Source: Phycisphaerales bacterium
GTDB taxonomy: Bacteria > Planctomycetota > Phycisphaerae > UBA1845
NCBI GenBank assembly: GCA_020639095.1
Contig: JACKHH010000010.1
Span: 1 to 64,000 of the forward strand
Direction of reading: 5' to 3'
DNA length: 64,000 bases
Made by a program: the position numbers and the translations under genes. Shown here piece after piece: positions 7,734-17,081 of the stretch (the first letter of the stretch is position 1; the number at the start of each line of letters is the position of its first letter). The notes under the pieces are model-generated. The model was not told where the DNA came from. It saw only the letters and a list, made by a program, of their open reading frames with translations, and searched no databases.

Positions 7734-9302
7734 TTGTTGGGGAAAGGTAAATGCGGATTGGCACCTTCAGCACGAGGAGTGTGCGCATTGTTGCTCGCGC
7801 CCATCATAGTCAGAGTCGGTCTGTGCCTGTCGTGTTGCAGTTTGGCAGCGGGCGAACCCACTGCGCCGACGTTCTTCGTCAACTTCGGTGCGAGCGCCCA
7901 CACCTCGCGCGGCGGGATGTACTGGTGTCAGGGTGCGTCGCCCGCCATCCTCAGTGATACCTTCGTTACCGTCGGCGAGCCGGCACGTTCTGCGTGGCGC
8001 ATCGAAGTCGGTGCGGATGCGCCGGAACGCCACGTTGCGGCGATCATTCCCTTGGGTGACAACCGTCCGGGTGCGACGGACGCATTCGGGTCGCTGGACG
8101 GCGCGTCGCTTGTCGGGCTGCGTTTGCTGGGCGAGTTGGGCGGGCGGTCGTTGCATGTCGAGTTGATCACCTCGCGCGACGCGGATGCCGCCGGTATTCA
8201 CCTCGGCAACATTGCCGCCGATGCGCTTGACGCATCAAGCTGGCGCGCGATTACCTTGCCGCTCGCGCAAGCGCGTGCCGGTTCGGCTGATGCAGGTGCG
8301 ACGTTCCTGCGAATTTCCATCGACGGTCACGGTCCAGCGTGGGTGGCACTCGAATCGCTGCAACTGCATCAAGAAGAAACAATGGCGCCGTCAGCAGCGG
8401 CTGCTCAACTGGCGGTCGCGAAGCCCGTGGCGTTGCGCAAAGCGCTTTGGGTTTGGAAAACGCGGGAACTGCTCGCGGAGCAACCCAACTACGCGCCGCT
8501 GCTCGACCTGTGCCGCCGGCAGGGAATTACCGATCTCTACTTCCAGATTCCGTATCAGTACGCCGGCGGCACGTGTACGCTGGAGCGCACGGATGAGCAG
8601 CGCGCGTTCAACACGCTGGCCGCCGAGCAGGGCATAACCATGCATGCGCTCGACGGCAACGCGAAGTACGTCTGGGCGAAGAACCACCCGCAAATGTTCG
8701 CACTGGTGGATGCGCTCGCGGACTTCAATGCCGGCACCGGTGATGCCGGCCGTTACCGAGCAGTACACCTGGACAATGAACCCTACGTCAACGCGGAGTG
8801 GCGTGATCCCGAAACGCGCAAACAGTTGATCCGCGACTACCTCGCGCTCAATCGCGCATTAAAGCCGCGGGTACACGCCGCGAACATGGCGTTCGGGCTG
8901 GACATTCCCCACTGGTTTGAAACGCTCGATGTCGCGGGCAACGCGCTGCACCCGGATGTTTCCGGCAATGGACCGGAATCGATACTCCACCTGCTCATGC
9001 CGCTCGTCGACAACCTGGGCATCATGTCGTATCGCGAGCGCGTCATTGGGCCCAACGGGGTCATCGCATGCTGCCTCACCGAGTTCGCGCTGGGCAAACG
9101 GTACGGCGTGGACGTTCTTGCGGCCGTCGAGCTGGGCACGGGACCGGATGTTGAGAAGGGCATTACGCTGGGGTGCTATTCGCCGAAATACGCGTTCGAT
9201 CAGATTCAGACGCTGCAAACCGCTGCGAGCCAGGTGGAAGGGTGCACCGGCATCGCGATACACTATTACGCGCCGTTTCGTGAGTTGGAGAGAAGGTTAT
9301 GA
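7734..9302 (+). CDS. Exported TIM-barrel-like protein, candidate glycoside hydrolase
   Basis: About 520 residues with an N-terminal hydrophobic signal (ALLLAPIIVRVGLCLSCCSLAAG), a beta-sandwich domain (to about residue 215), and a C-terminal region that looks like a TIM barrel (ALWVWKTRELL, GITDLYFQIPYQYAGG, AVHLDNEPY, LGIMSYRERV). The AVHLDNEPY segment holds D347 and E349, plausible catalytic acids; the related protein two genes on has AVHFDMEFW at the same place. No named family was recognised. The start is uncertain: the frame opens at TTG 7734, GTG 7779 is in frame, and the best ribosome site (GGGGAAAGG) precedes ATG 7751, which is out of frame. Its stop overlaps the next gene's ATG. Confidence 0.7.
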   Translation: MLGKGKCGLAPSARGVCALLLAPIIVRVGLCLSCCSLAAGEPTAPTFFVNFGASAHTSRGGMYWCQGASPAILSDTFVTVGEPARSAWRIEVGADAPERHVAAIIPLGDNRPGATDAFGSLDGASLVGLRLLGELGGRSLHVELITSRDADAAGIHLGNIAADALDASSWRAITLPLAQARAGSADAGATFLRISIDGHGPAWVALESLQLHQEETMAPSAAAAQLAVAKPVALRKALWVWKTRELLAEQPNYAPLLDLCRRQGITDLYFQIPYQYAGGTCTLERTDEQRAFNTLAAEQGITMHALDGNAKYVWAKNHPQMFALVDALADFNAGTGDAGRYRAVHLDNEPYVNAEWRDPETRKQLIRDYLALNRALKPRVHAANMAFGLDIPHWFETLDVAGNALHPDVSGNGPESILHLLMPLVDNLGIMSYRERVIGPNGVIACCLTEFALGKRYGVDVLAAVELGTGPDVEKGITLGCYSPKYAFDQIQTLQTAASQVEGCTGIAIHYYAPFRELERRL

Positions 9303-10195
9303 GTACCGCATCGTTACACGCACGACGCTCTCGGCGAGCCGCGTTCACGCTGGTTGAACTGCTGGTGGTGATCTCGATCATCGCCTTGCTGATCGCCATC
9401 TTGCTGCCCAGCCTCAAAAAAGCGCGTGCGCAAGCGAAGGACGTGGTTTGCAAAGCCAACCTGCACAGCGTGGGCCAAGCGTTCACGATGTACGCTGAGA
9501 GTTACCGTGGAGTGTGGCCGCCCGCGGTGGATACGTATCAATTGCAGAACCGCTGGCCCGTTCCATTTCATGAGAGCGGGATCATCACGGCGCAGCTCGC
9601 GGAATACGATGCTAATGGGAAAGTCAAGCGCGGTGGCGATGAGTCGATCTTCCTTTGCCCGGCTGAGCGCGCTGAGCGTGCCATCCCCGATTGGCGTGGG
9701 ACCGGCGAATACGTTGACCGTGTGACGGTTGGTGGAAGCTACGCACTCAATGAAGAGATCCACCGCAAGGGGGGCAAGTTGGAACGCGGCTACTTTCCGC
9801 CTCCGACAGCCGTCCCGCCTTACCTCAACAAAATCGACAACTGTCGCCGCGCGGGGGCAGTCATCGCGGTGATCGACAATGCCATTCCGATCCAAACGGT
9901 AACGTCACCGGGCTGGCGCTTTCATCGCGGATACACGCCGGGCCTGACGGATGGTGAGAACATGGACGGCGCATTCTTCGCGGGTTATCGGATGTATGAC
10001 GGCTCCGATTTCCCACCGGCGTATCGCTCGATTTTCGAGAAGTTTCGTATCATTGGCGGCCGTCACGGCGGACATGCGAACGCGTTGATGATTGACACGC
10101 ACGTGGAAGCGCTGAAACCGGACAACATCGCGTACAATCAGGTGAGTTGGGATCGGTGGGACGGTGATCCGACGAAAGTGCCCGGCGGTCATTGA
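9299..10195 (+). CDS. Prepilin-type N-terminal cleavage/methylation protein (pseudopilin-like)
   Basis: A 298-residue protein with the type IV prepilin signature: RRAAFTLVELLVVISIIALLIAILLPSL, that is, a basic leader, F-T-L-V-E and a hydrophobic helix. The C-terminal RHGGHANALMIDTHVEAL resembles the RHxGxxNxLFxDGHV end of the large planctomycete family often annotated as DUF1559/H-X9-DG proteins. ATG 9299 overlaps the upstream stop (ATGA) and has a GGAGAGAAGG ribosome site, so it is probably translationally coupled. Its role in a glycan locus is unknown; surface display or secretion support is possible. Confidence 0.85.
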   Translation: MSTASLHARRSRRAAFTLVELLVVISIIALLIAILLPSLKKARAQAKDVVCKANLHSVGQAFTMYAESYRGVWPPAVDTYQLQNRWPVPFHESGIITAQLAEYDANGKVKRGGDESIFLCPAERAERAIPDWRGTGEYVDRVTVGGSYALNEEIHRKGGKLERGYFPPPTAVPPYLNKIDNCRRAGAVIAVIDNAIPIQTVTSPGWRFHRGYTPGLTDGENMDGAFFAGYRMYDGSDFPPAYRSIFEKFRIIGGRHGGHANALMIDTHVEALKPDNIAYNQVSWDRWDGDPTKVPGGH

Positions 10196-10233
10196 TTGCG
10201 GCGCTTGAAATGTGTGCTTGGGGGGTGACGTCC

Positions 10234-11952
10234 GTGCGGTCCATGGGGCAAATCCTGTTCGTCGTTCTGCTCGCAGCGGTGGTTGCGCGGGCCGACACCG
10301 TCATCACGGATTTCAATTCCGCGACGCTGGGCAGTGTGAATCCGCGCGACAACTGGTTTGCATTTGGCAGCGGGCAGACGGACGCGGGGGTACACACACT
10401 TGGCTCCGTCGGTCGCGGCGCGTATCAGGAGATTGACTGGGCTACCGCGACATTCGGTGCCGGTGAAGTCTCACCGATTACGGTTGATCTGTCGGGGTAT
10501 ACCGCGATCGATGTCGATGCGCGACTTGTTGATGTCGGCGCGCACACCGGAACCGGGTTGCTTCGTTTCGCTATTGACTTGCCCGGCGGTACGGAGTGGT
10601 CAACGCCCAGCGTGCCACTATCGGGCAGCTACCAAACGATTCGCTTCGCGTTTGACGCGATGAGTCGCACCGCGGGGTCGGGACCACTGGACCTTGCGTC
10701 AGGCTATCCCAAGTTCATCATCGCGAAGAATGGACAAACCGGTGATTCGCGGTTCGACATGGATGAAATCGTCGGCATCGCGACGAGCAGCGGCGGGCCG
10801 TACGACATCGTGCCGGTTGTGCTGCGCCCACCGTTTGACGGTGATGCGGTGCGTGCGATGTGGCTATACGCGTTCGCAAACAACTTGCGGGTGGACAGCG
10901 CGGAGGAGTCGCAACGCATCCTCGACTTCTGCGCGACGGAGGGCGTGAATCGTCTTTATTTTCATGTCGGAAGCATTCTCGGTGGGGCGAGTACGCTGCG
11001 GGACAATCTGCGGACGTTCATTGCCACGGCACACGCCAGTGGGATTCGCGTTGAGGCGTTGATCGACGGTGTGAACGAATACGCGAGCCTGGCGACGATT
11101 CAATCGCGGATTGCCGAGGTGCTCGCGCTACACGATGCCACGCCGGCTGACCAATTGGATGACTTCGACGCCGTACACTTCGACATGGAGTTTTGGCTCG
11201 GGTCGGCGTGGTCGGCGGCTGCGAACGAGTCGCAGCGACAGGACGTTGCCCGCGTCTATTTGGATAATGTGCTTGTGGGCGCGCGAGCGTATCTTGACAG
11301 CGCCGGCGCATTCGACATCGAGGTCGCTACGGATCTGTCGTCCCATTTCGACGTGTCGAGCATGTTGCCTTCGCTCATGCTCTATGACGGCATCAATCAG
11401 CGATTCATTCAGCACGCGATCGATCACGCCGACAGCGTTGTGTTCATGAGCTACATCGATTCTGCCACGGGTCTGCTCAGTTGGACGGGCAACGAACTGG
11501 ACTACGCTGCGGGCAAGGGGGGACGCATCATTCTCGGCGCTGACATGCAGCCCAGTCCCCCCGAAGTCGCGATCAATACCTACGCCGACAATTTCGACCC
11601 CACGCCCTACGCGCGGATGACGCGTGAGCTTGAACTGTTTCACACGTTTCTCAGTCCGCAACGGCTGGCGGCGCTCGACGGATTCAGCGTGTTTCACTTC
11701 GACGGGTATGCGTCCCAACTTCCCGAACCGCGCAACGTTGCGGACCTCGACGGCGACGGCGACGCGGACTTGAGCGATCTCGAAGAATTGATCGATTCGC
11801 TGGTCGGGCCAAGCGACATCGCCACCGGGTTGGTACGCGATGGCGACCTGACGAACGATGGGTTCGTGGATCTGCGTGACTATGCTCGTTTCACCGGGTG
11901 CTTCACCGGTTCCGGAATTACTGGCCCCGTCGCGGATGAATGCCTGCGCTGA
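10234..11952 (+). CDS. Exported TIM-barrel-like protein with beta-sandwich and dockerin-like tail
   Basis: About 572 residues from GTG 10234, chosen because GGGGG lies 8 nt upstream and the product then begins with a compact signal peptide (RSMGQILFVVLLAAVVARA). ATG 10243 is the alternative. The N-terminal domain (VITDFNSATLG, VDLSGYTAIDVDARL) is related to the YDFESG domains of the two genes at 5.4-7.6 kb. The middle region is related to the TIM-barrel-like protein at 7734-9302, with AVHFDMEFW (D317, E319) and VVFMSYIDSATG. The C-terminus carries two Ca-loops (LDGDGDADLSDL and LTNDGFVDLRDY), a dockerin-like end. Its stop overlaps the symporter start. Probably a secreted glycan-active protein of unassigned family. 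Confidence 0.7.
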   Translation: MRSMGQILFVVLLAAVVARADTVITDFNSATLGSVNPRDNWFAFGSGQTDAGVHTLGSVGRGAYQEIDWATATFGAGEVSPITVDLSGYTAIDVDARLVDVGAHTGTGLLRFAIDLPGGTEWSTPSVPLSGSYQTIRFAFDAMSRTAGSGPLDLASGYPKFIIAKNGQTGDSRFDMDEIVGIATSSGGPYDIVPVVLRPPFDGDAVRAMWLYAFANNLRVDSAEESQRILDFCATEGVNRLYFHVGSILGGASTLRDNLRTFIATAHASGIRVEALIDGVNEYASLATIQSRIAEVLALHDATPADQLDDFDAVHFDMEFWLGSAWSAAANESQRQDVARVYLDNVLVGARAYLDSAGAFDIEVATDLSSHFDVSSMLPSLMLYDGINQRFIQHAIDHADSVVFMSYIDSATGLLSWTGNELDYAAGKGGRIILGADMQPSPPEVAINTYADNFDPTPYARMTRELELFHTFLSPQRLAALDGFSVFHFDGYASQLPEPRNVADLDGDGDADLSDLEELIDSLVGPSDIATGLVRDGDLTNDGFVDLRDYARFTGCFTGSGITGPVADECLR

Positions 11953-13745
11953 TGCACTGGGTCGATTGGTCCATCATTGGGTTCTACGTTGTTGCCGTGA
12001 CCGCCGTCGGGTTTCTGTTCATTCGCCGCGCGAGTGGCAGCACGGCAGACTATTTTGTCGCGGGTCGCAACCTTCCGTGGTGGCTCGCGGGCACTTCCCT
12101 GGTGGCGACCTCCTTCGCCGCCGACACGCCGTTATTCGTCGCCGGGCTGATCGCGACCCGCGGTATCGCGGGCAACTGGATCTGGTGGAATCAAGCGATC
12201 GTTTGGTCGCTGGCGATTGTGTTTTTCGCAAGATTGTGGCGACGCACCGGCTTGATTACCGACGCGGAGTTCGTCGAAACACGTTACGACGGCAAGTCGG
12301 CCGCGTTCCTCCGCGGTTTTCGCGCGTTGTACGTCTCGCTCATTTTCAGCACGGGCACCCTGGGCTGGGTGATGCTCGCGATGCACAAGATCGTGGATGC
12401 GACGCTGTCCCGACCGGCATGGCTCGACGGCGTGCAGCAGAGCATCGAGAGCGCTCTTGGCGCGGCACCGGGCAGCATTGACATGTGGAAGTGGTTGGTG
12501 CTCGTGTCGATGTTTGCCGTGGCCACGTTGTATACGGTGCTTTCGGGGTTTTGGGGCATCGTGGTGACCGACCTGATTCAGTTCGCGATTGCGATGGGGG
12601 CGTCGGTTTTGTTCGCGGTATTCGCGCTTGATCATGCCGGGGGGATGGCTGAACTCAAGATCAAATTGCTGGAGACGTTTGGATCGGAGCGCACCACGAA
12701 TATCTTCAGCTTTTTACCACAGGCAAACTCGCAATGGATGCCGATCTCCGCGTTCATCGTGTTTCTCGGGGTATTCTGGTGGGGGGATTGCGGGCAATTC
12801 TCCGCGCAACGCATGTTCAGCGCCAAGAGCGAGCGCGACTCGGTGCTGACGGCTGTCTGGTATGCCGTTGCGCACTTTGCGATACGTCCCTGGCCGTGGA
12901 TCATCGTGGGCCTGGTCGCGCTGCTGCACTTCCCGAATCTGAGCGATCCGGAGTCGGGCTATCCCAAGCTCATGATGGAGATTCTTCCGGTCGGTTTGCG
13001 CGGGGTGGTGATCGCGTCGCTGCTCGCGGCATTCATGTCAACCGTGGATACGCACCTCAACTGGAACGCGTCGTATTTCGTTACGGATATCTATCAGCGT
13101 TTTCTCGCGCCGGGCGCTTCGGATGCCCAATGCGTGCGTGTGTCGCGGTGGGCGGTACTAGGATACGCAGCGCTCGCGATCATCGTGGCGTACTTCATGG
13201 ACAACATCGCGCGGGCCGTCACGATCTTGTTCAACCTGCAAGCCGGGATCGGGATGGTGTTGATGCTGCGCTGGTTCTGGTGGCGGATCAACGCGTGGAG
13301 CGAAATATCCGCGATGATCGCGTCGCTGATCGCCAACACAACCATGCAGATTCTCGACTGGAAATACGGCGTCCAGCTGCCGCTTATCCAGCATTGCGCC
13401 ATCACCGTGGGTTTTTCCACCATTGTCTGGGTGACGGTCACGTTCTTGACGAAACCGGTGGGACGCGACCGTCTTGATGCGTTCTACCGCAAAGTGCGAC
13501 CCGCGCGGCTACTCTGGGGGCCGGTCGCGGCGCGCTGTCCGGAGGTTCAGTCCGACGGTGATGCCGGTATGGTGATTGCCGGTTGGCTGTTGGGGGCGGT
13601 CCTGCTGTATTCGACGATGTTCCTGATCGGTAAGTTCGTGTTGCAGGACTACGGCGAAGCGATGATTGCGGGAGGGGTGCTCGTGGCCAGCGGCGGGCTG
13701 CTGATGCTGCTCTACCGCAACCGTCGCAGTCCGCTCGCGCCATAG
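11940..13745 (+). CDS. Sodium/solute symporter (SSS family)
   Basis: A polytopic membrane protein of about 600 residues with many hydrophobic helices and the SSS-family features: an N-terminal helix (WSIIGFYVVAVTAVGFLFI), DYFVAGRNLPWWLAGTSLVATSFAADTPL (the conserved first-core region with GRNL), and LLAAFMSTVDTHLNWNASYFVTDIY, the usual STxD segment. ATG 11940 overlaps the upstream gene; ATG 11952 (TGATG junction) is an equally good start. It is the last gene of the carbohydrate-locus series, so it probably imports the sugar or acid released outside. Substrate unknown. It ends 2 bp from the convergent sulfatase-like gene, with no terminator visible. Confidence 0.9.
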   Translation: MPALMHWVDWSIIGFYVVAVTAVGFLFIRRASGSTADYFVAGRNLPWWLAGTSLVATSFAADTPLFVAGLIATRGIAGNWIWWNQAIVWSLAIVFFARLWRRTGLITDAEFVETRYDGKSAAFLRGFRALYVSLIFSTGTLGWVMLAMHKIVDATLSRPAWLDGVQQSIESALGAAPGSIDMWKWLVLVSMFAVATLYTVLSGFWGIVVTDLIQFAIAMGASVLFAVFALDHAGGMAELKIKLLETFGSERTTNIFSFLPQANSQWMPISAFIVFLGVFWWGDCGQFSAQRMFSAKSERDSVLTAVWYAVAHFAIRPWPWIIVGLVALLHFPNLSDPESGYPKLMMEILPVGLRGVVIASLLAAFMSTVDTHLNWNASYFVTDIYQRFLAPGASDAQCVRVSRWAVLGYAALAIIVAYFMDNIARAVTILFNLQAGIGMVLMLRWFWWRINAWSEISAMIASLIANTTMQILDWKYGVQLPLIQHCAITVGFSTIVWVTVTFLTKPVGRDRLDAFYRKVRPARLLWGPVAARCPEVQSDGDAGMVIAGWLLGAVLLYSTMFLIGKFVLQDYGEAMIAGGVLVASGGLLMLLYRNRRSPLAP

Positions 13746-13747
13746 GC

Positions 13748-15745
13748 CTAGTCGCCGTTCATCTGTTCGCGCAGCCTTTGCAGGTCGTGTTGCGCCCGTG
13801 CGTGGGTCGGGTCGATTGCAAGCGCCTTGCTGAAGTATTCCTCCGCCTCGGTGAGCCTTCCTTCACGCGCGTAATACGCGCCCATGGCGTGCAGGCTGCT
13901 CACGTGGCGCGGATCGAGCGTGAGCACGCGCTGAAGCTTTTCGCGGGCATCGCCGAAACGTCCCAGCTCAGCCAGGGCGACCGACATGTTATAAAGTACC
14001 TCGACGTCGTCGCTGCGCTCGGCCAATGCGACGCCAAGCTGATCGAGCGCATCCGACCAGCGACGCGTGCGAATGAGCAGCCCGCCGTACATCCGCCGGA
14101 GATAGCCATCATTTGGCACTTGTTCAATCGCTTCGCGGTAGAGCTTTTCCGCAATGTCGTACTTGCCGAGGTTCTGCTCCACGAACGCAAGATCGGAGCG
14201 AACGCGAACAGCTCGCGGCATCTTCCGGACAACCGGCGACAGCAACGATTGTGCCATGGGGAAGTCGCGCATCATCATCGCCCAGTGCGCTTTCGAGTAA
14301 GCGGTCATTTGCTCGGTGTACGCGTTGGGGTTCGCACCCGTCGGTGCGAGGCGTTCGAGTTCGGTCGTCGAACCGTATCCAGCTGTGCTGCTTGCTCCGG
14401 TATAGCCCAACGCTTCAAGCCTTGCGCGCTCAAGCGGTGAGAGCTCGATCCGCGTATCCTCCTGAACAGGGGGCGCGGCGCTGGCGATCAGATCGTGCAA
14501 CGCAGCATCGAGGTCGCGTGCGATGTCCGGCTGGTCGTCGATCACGTTGCGTTGCTCGTGGGGATCGTCGGCGAGGTTGTAAAGCTCTGGTTCGGGTGAC
14601 AGGATGTACTTCCACCCGTCGATTGCGACACTGCGAAGTCGAGAGAGGGCGAACTGGTCGTGAGCTTCAAATGACTCCGCGTAGGCTTCTCGCCCGTCCG
14701 CCTCTGCACCGTCGTTGAGGACGCCGACGAGCGAAACGCCCTGCACGTCGTTATTTGATGGCAGGTTGAGCAGGTCAAGGATGGTCGGAGCAACGTCAAT
14801 CGTGCGCACCTGCGCTGCCACTGCTTGACCGGCTGGCACGCGTCCGGGACACCACATGATCAGCGGAACGTGAAGCGTCGTCTCGTAGGTGAAGTAGCCG
14901 TGCTGATATTCACCGTGCTCGCCGAGCGATTCGCCATGATCGCCAACGATGACAACGAGCGTGCGATTGTCGAGGTTGAGTACGCGGAGGGCTTCCAAAA
15001 GAAGGCCGATTTGACCATCCATGAAGGCGATTTCATCATCATACGCGTCGAACGTCTCGACCACGCCTTTGCCCGGAGAAACGTAGGGATAATGCGGATC
15101 GAAGAAATGTACCCAGAGGAAGAAGCGCTTGTTCGCAAGATGTTCGAGCCGGGTAATGGCTTCGGACGCAATCTCGTCGCCGCGGCGTTCAGCGTGCAGC
15201 GCAATGGCGCTGTCGCCACCCGAAACGTCACTGTACTCATCGAAGCCCTGTGCGATACCGAACATGCGATTGAGCACGAACGACGCGACAACCGCCTGCG
15301 TCGCAAAGCCAGCGATGTGCAATCGCTCAGCCAATGTCGTGTTCGCGTCGGCGAGGCGACTGGTTCCGTTCTTGCGCACGCCGTGGACGAAGGGGTAGTT
15401 TCCCGTCATGATGCTGCTGTGTGCCGGCAATGTCAGCGAAACGCACGTGCTGCATCGCGAAAAACGCGTGCCCTCGTGCGCGAGCTTGTCAAGGTTGGGC
15501 GTGCGCGCGGTTGCGTGGCCATAGCAGCCGATGTGGTCCGCGCGCGTGGTGTCGAGGGTGATGAGCAAGACATTGAGCTCGTCGGCGCTCACTTGCGCTC
15601 GATCGGTCGGCTTGCACGAGAACGATGCGAGCGCGAGGCAGATTGAGAGAAAACAGATTAGAACGCGGTTGATGCGGGGCGGCTGCGCGAATCGTGCATC
15701 CGCGAGTTCGTGCTGCACATAATCAACAAGCATGCGATCCAGCAT
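13748..15745 (-). CDS. Sulfatase-fold lipoprotein with C-terminal TPR repeats
   Basis: About 665 residues from ATG 15745, which has a GCGGGA site; the frame is open upstream to 15829. A lipoprotein signal ends in LALASFSC. The alkaline-phosphatase/sulfatase fold is shown by NVLLITLDTTRADHIGCYG and VIVGDHGESLGEHGE (metal ligands present). At the position of the formylglycine motif C/S-x-P-x-R the protein has T-L-P-A-H, so the nucleophile would be Thr; it may not be a true sulfatase and could be a phosphotransferase or hydrolase. The last about 170 residues are TPRs (KYDIAEKLYREAIEQ, RFGDAREKLQRVLTLDP, RLTEAEEYFSKALAIDP). Its start overlaps that of the divergent FG-GAP lipoprotein gene. Confidence 0.8.
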   Translation of the reverse strand: MLDRMLVDYVQHELADARFAQPPRINRVLICFLSICLALASFSCKPTDRAQVSADELNVLLITLDTTRADHIGCYGHATARTPNLDKLAHEGTRFSRCSTCVSLTLPAHSSIMTGNYPFVHGVRKNGTSRLADANTTLAERLHIAGFATQAVVASFVLNRMFGIAQGFDEYSDVSGGDSAIALHAERRGDEIASEAITRLEHLANKRFFLWVHFFDPHYPYVSPGKGVVETFDAYDDEIAFMDGQIGLLLEALRVLNLDNRTLVVIVGDHGESLGEHGEYQHGYFTYETTLHVPLIMWCPGRVPAGQAVAAQVRTIDVAPTILDLLNLPSNNDVQGVSLVGVLNDGAEADGREAYAESFEAHDQFALSRLRSVAIDGWKYILSPEPELYNLADDPHEQRNVIDDQPDIARDLDAALHDLIASAAPPVQEDTRIELSPLERARLEALGYTGASSTAGYGSTTELERLAPTGANPNAYTEQMTAYSKAHWAMMMRDFPMAQSLLSPVVRKMPRAVRVRSDLAFVEQNLGKYDIAEKLYREAIEQVPNDGYLRRMYGGLLIRTRRWSDALDQLGVALAERSDDVEVLYNMSVALAELGRFGDAREKLQRVLTLDPRHVSSLHAMGAYYAREGRLTEAEEYFSKALAIDPTHARAQHDLQRLREQMNGD

Positions 15746-17078
15746 ATCACATTCCCGCCGTACACTGAAGACGTCACGATGGGGGCGCGCTCCGATTCGT
15801 GTGCTGTTCGCGCTGACGATCGTTACCATATTGACCGTGCCTAATGCGTGCGAGCGCGGGAGCGACGTTGCCGCAAGTTCCGAAGCGCCGAGTCCGCGAC
15901 TTCAGGCGCGAATCCCGCAGCTTTCGGGCGAACCCGTCGCGACGCTGCTGCTCTCGAAAGCCGCCTTCACGTTTCGATTGGATGGCACCGGCAGGCGTGT
16001 CCCCGTGCCCAGTCCCGCCAAGCTGGTCTTGCTGCGCCAGTCAGCGTCGGGTTGGGAGGAGCAGGTGCTCGAAGATCCCCAGAGCATCGTATTTCACAAG
16101 GCCATCTCGCTCTCAGCCGACGCGTCCGCGCGACGTTTGCTAACCATTGCCGGGTCATCAGCCGCTCTCAAGATCTGGGACCTCGATGTGCGAACGAGCA
16201 CGACAATCTGGCAGCCGAACTTCGGCGGAAAGTGGGACAGGCTTCGTGATATCGAGATCGGCGACATCACCGGCGACGGTTCGGATGATCTGGTCGTTGC
16301 GACGCACGATCGCGGGGTCGTCGGCGTGCTCAGCCAAAGTGTGAACGGTTGCCAAATTACCGAATTGAGTCGATCAGCCGTTCCGACCTTTGTACACGAA
16401 ATTGAAATTGGCGACATCGACGGCGACGGGCTCAACGAGTTCTTCGCGACGCCTTCGCAGCCCAACTTGGCGAATGGTGAATCCCAACCGGGCGAGATCG
16501 TGATGTACCGTTATCGTGACGGCGCGTTCGAGCACGAGGTTATCGATGCTCCACTCGGATCGCACGCCAAGGAGATTCTCGCTGTAAACATTGATGGTCG
16601 TCCCGCGTGCCGATTGCTCGCCGCGATCGAAGCAACCACGGCGAAACAAGGTCGGCGGATCGTTGTCACGTCGCCGGTCGTCATTCGGGAGTATCGCTTT
16701 GAAGATGGGAGCATTGTTCATCGCGATGTCGCGACATTGGACGACAAGCAGTGTCGCTTCCTGTGCGCCGGTGATGTCGATGGTGACGGACGGAACGAAG
16801 TCGTCGCGTCCGGTATGAACTCGGGAGTTTGGTTGCTGCGGTTATCAGCGGATGGTGACTGGTCGAAGTCGCTGATCGACTCGGACTCATCGGCGTACGA
16901 ACACGCGACGCTGGTCGCGGACCTCGATGGTGACGGTGTTTGCGAGATCTACGTTGCCGCCGATCGTCAACACGAGATTCGCCGTTACCGTTGGGACCGC
17001 GGTGATTTCAAACGCGAGGTAATCGCCCGACTCCCGGAAGGCGAGATTACATTTCACATCGGATTCGCACGGCTCTAG
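15732..17078 (+). CDS. FG-GAP/VCBS repeat lipoprotein
   Basis: A 448-residue protein with a long basic N-region, a hydrophobic stretch (VLFALTIVTILTVPNAC) and a lipobox-like Cys, so it is probably a lipoprotein. At least four FG-GAP-type loops are visible: DITGDGSDDLVV, DIDGDGLNEFFA, DVDGDGRNEVVA and DLDGDGVCEIYV. These repeats form a calcium-binding beta-propeller. ATG 15732 starts the frame but its upstream context is poor; GTG 15801 is an alternative and would remove the overlap with the divergent sulfatase-like gene. Partner or ligand unknown; possibly a surface propeller working with the neighbouring TPR protein. Confidence 0.72.
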   Translation: MRSSISHSRRTLKTSRWGRAPIRVLFALTIVTILTVPNACERGSDVAASSEAPSPRLQARIPQLSGEPVATLLLSKAAFTFRLDGTGRRVPVPSPAKLVLLRQSASGWEEQVLEDPQSIVFHKAISLSADASARRLLTIAGSSAALKIWDLDVRTSTTIWQPNFGGKWDRLRDIEIGDITGDGSDDLVVATHDRGVVGVLSQSVNGCQITELSRSAVPTFVHEIEIGDIDGDGLNEFFATPSQPNLANGESQPGEIVMYRYRDGAFEHEVIDAPLGSHAKEILAVNIDGRPACRLLAAIEATTAKQGRRIVVTSPVVIREYRFEDGSIVHRDVATLDDKQCRFLCAGDVDGDGRNEVVASGMNSGVWLLRLSADGDWSKSLIDSDSSAYEHATLVADLDGDGVCEIYVAADRQHEIRRYRWDRGDFKREVIARLPEGEITFHIGFARL

Positions 17079-17081
17079 CGC

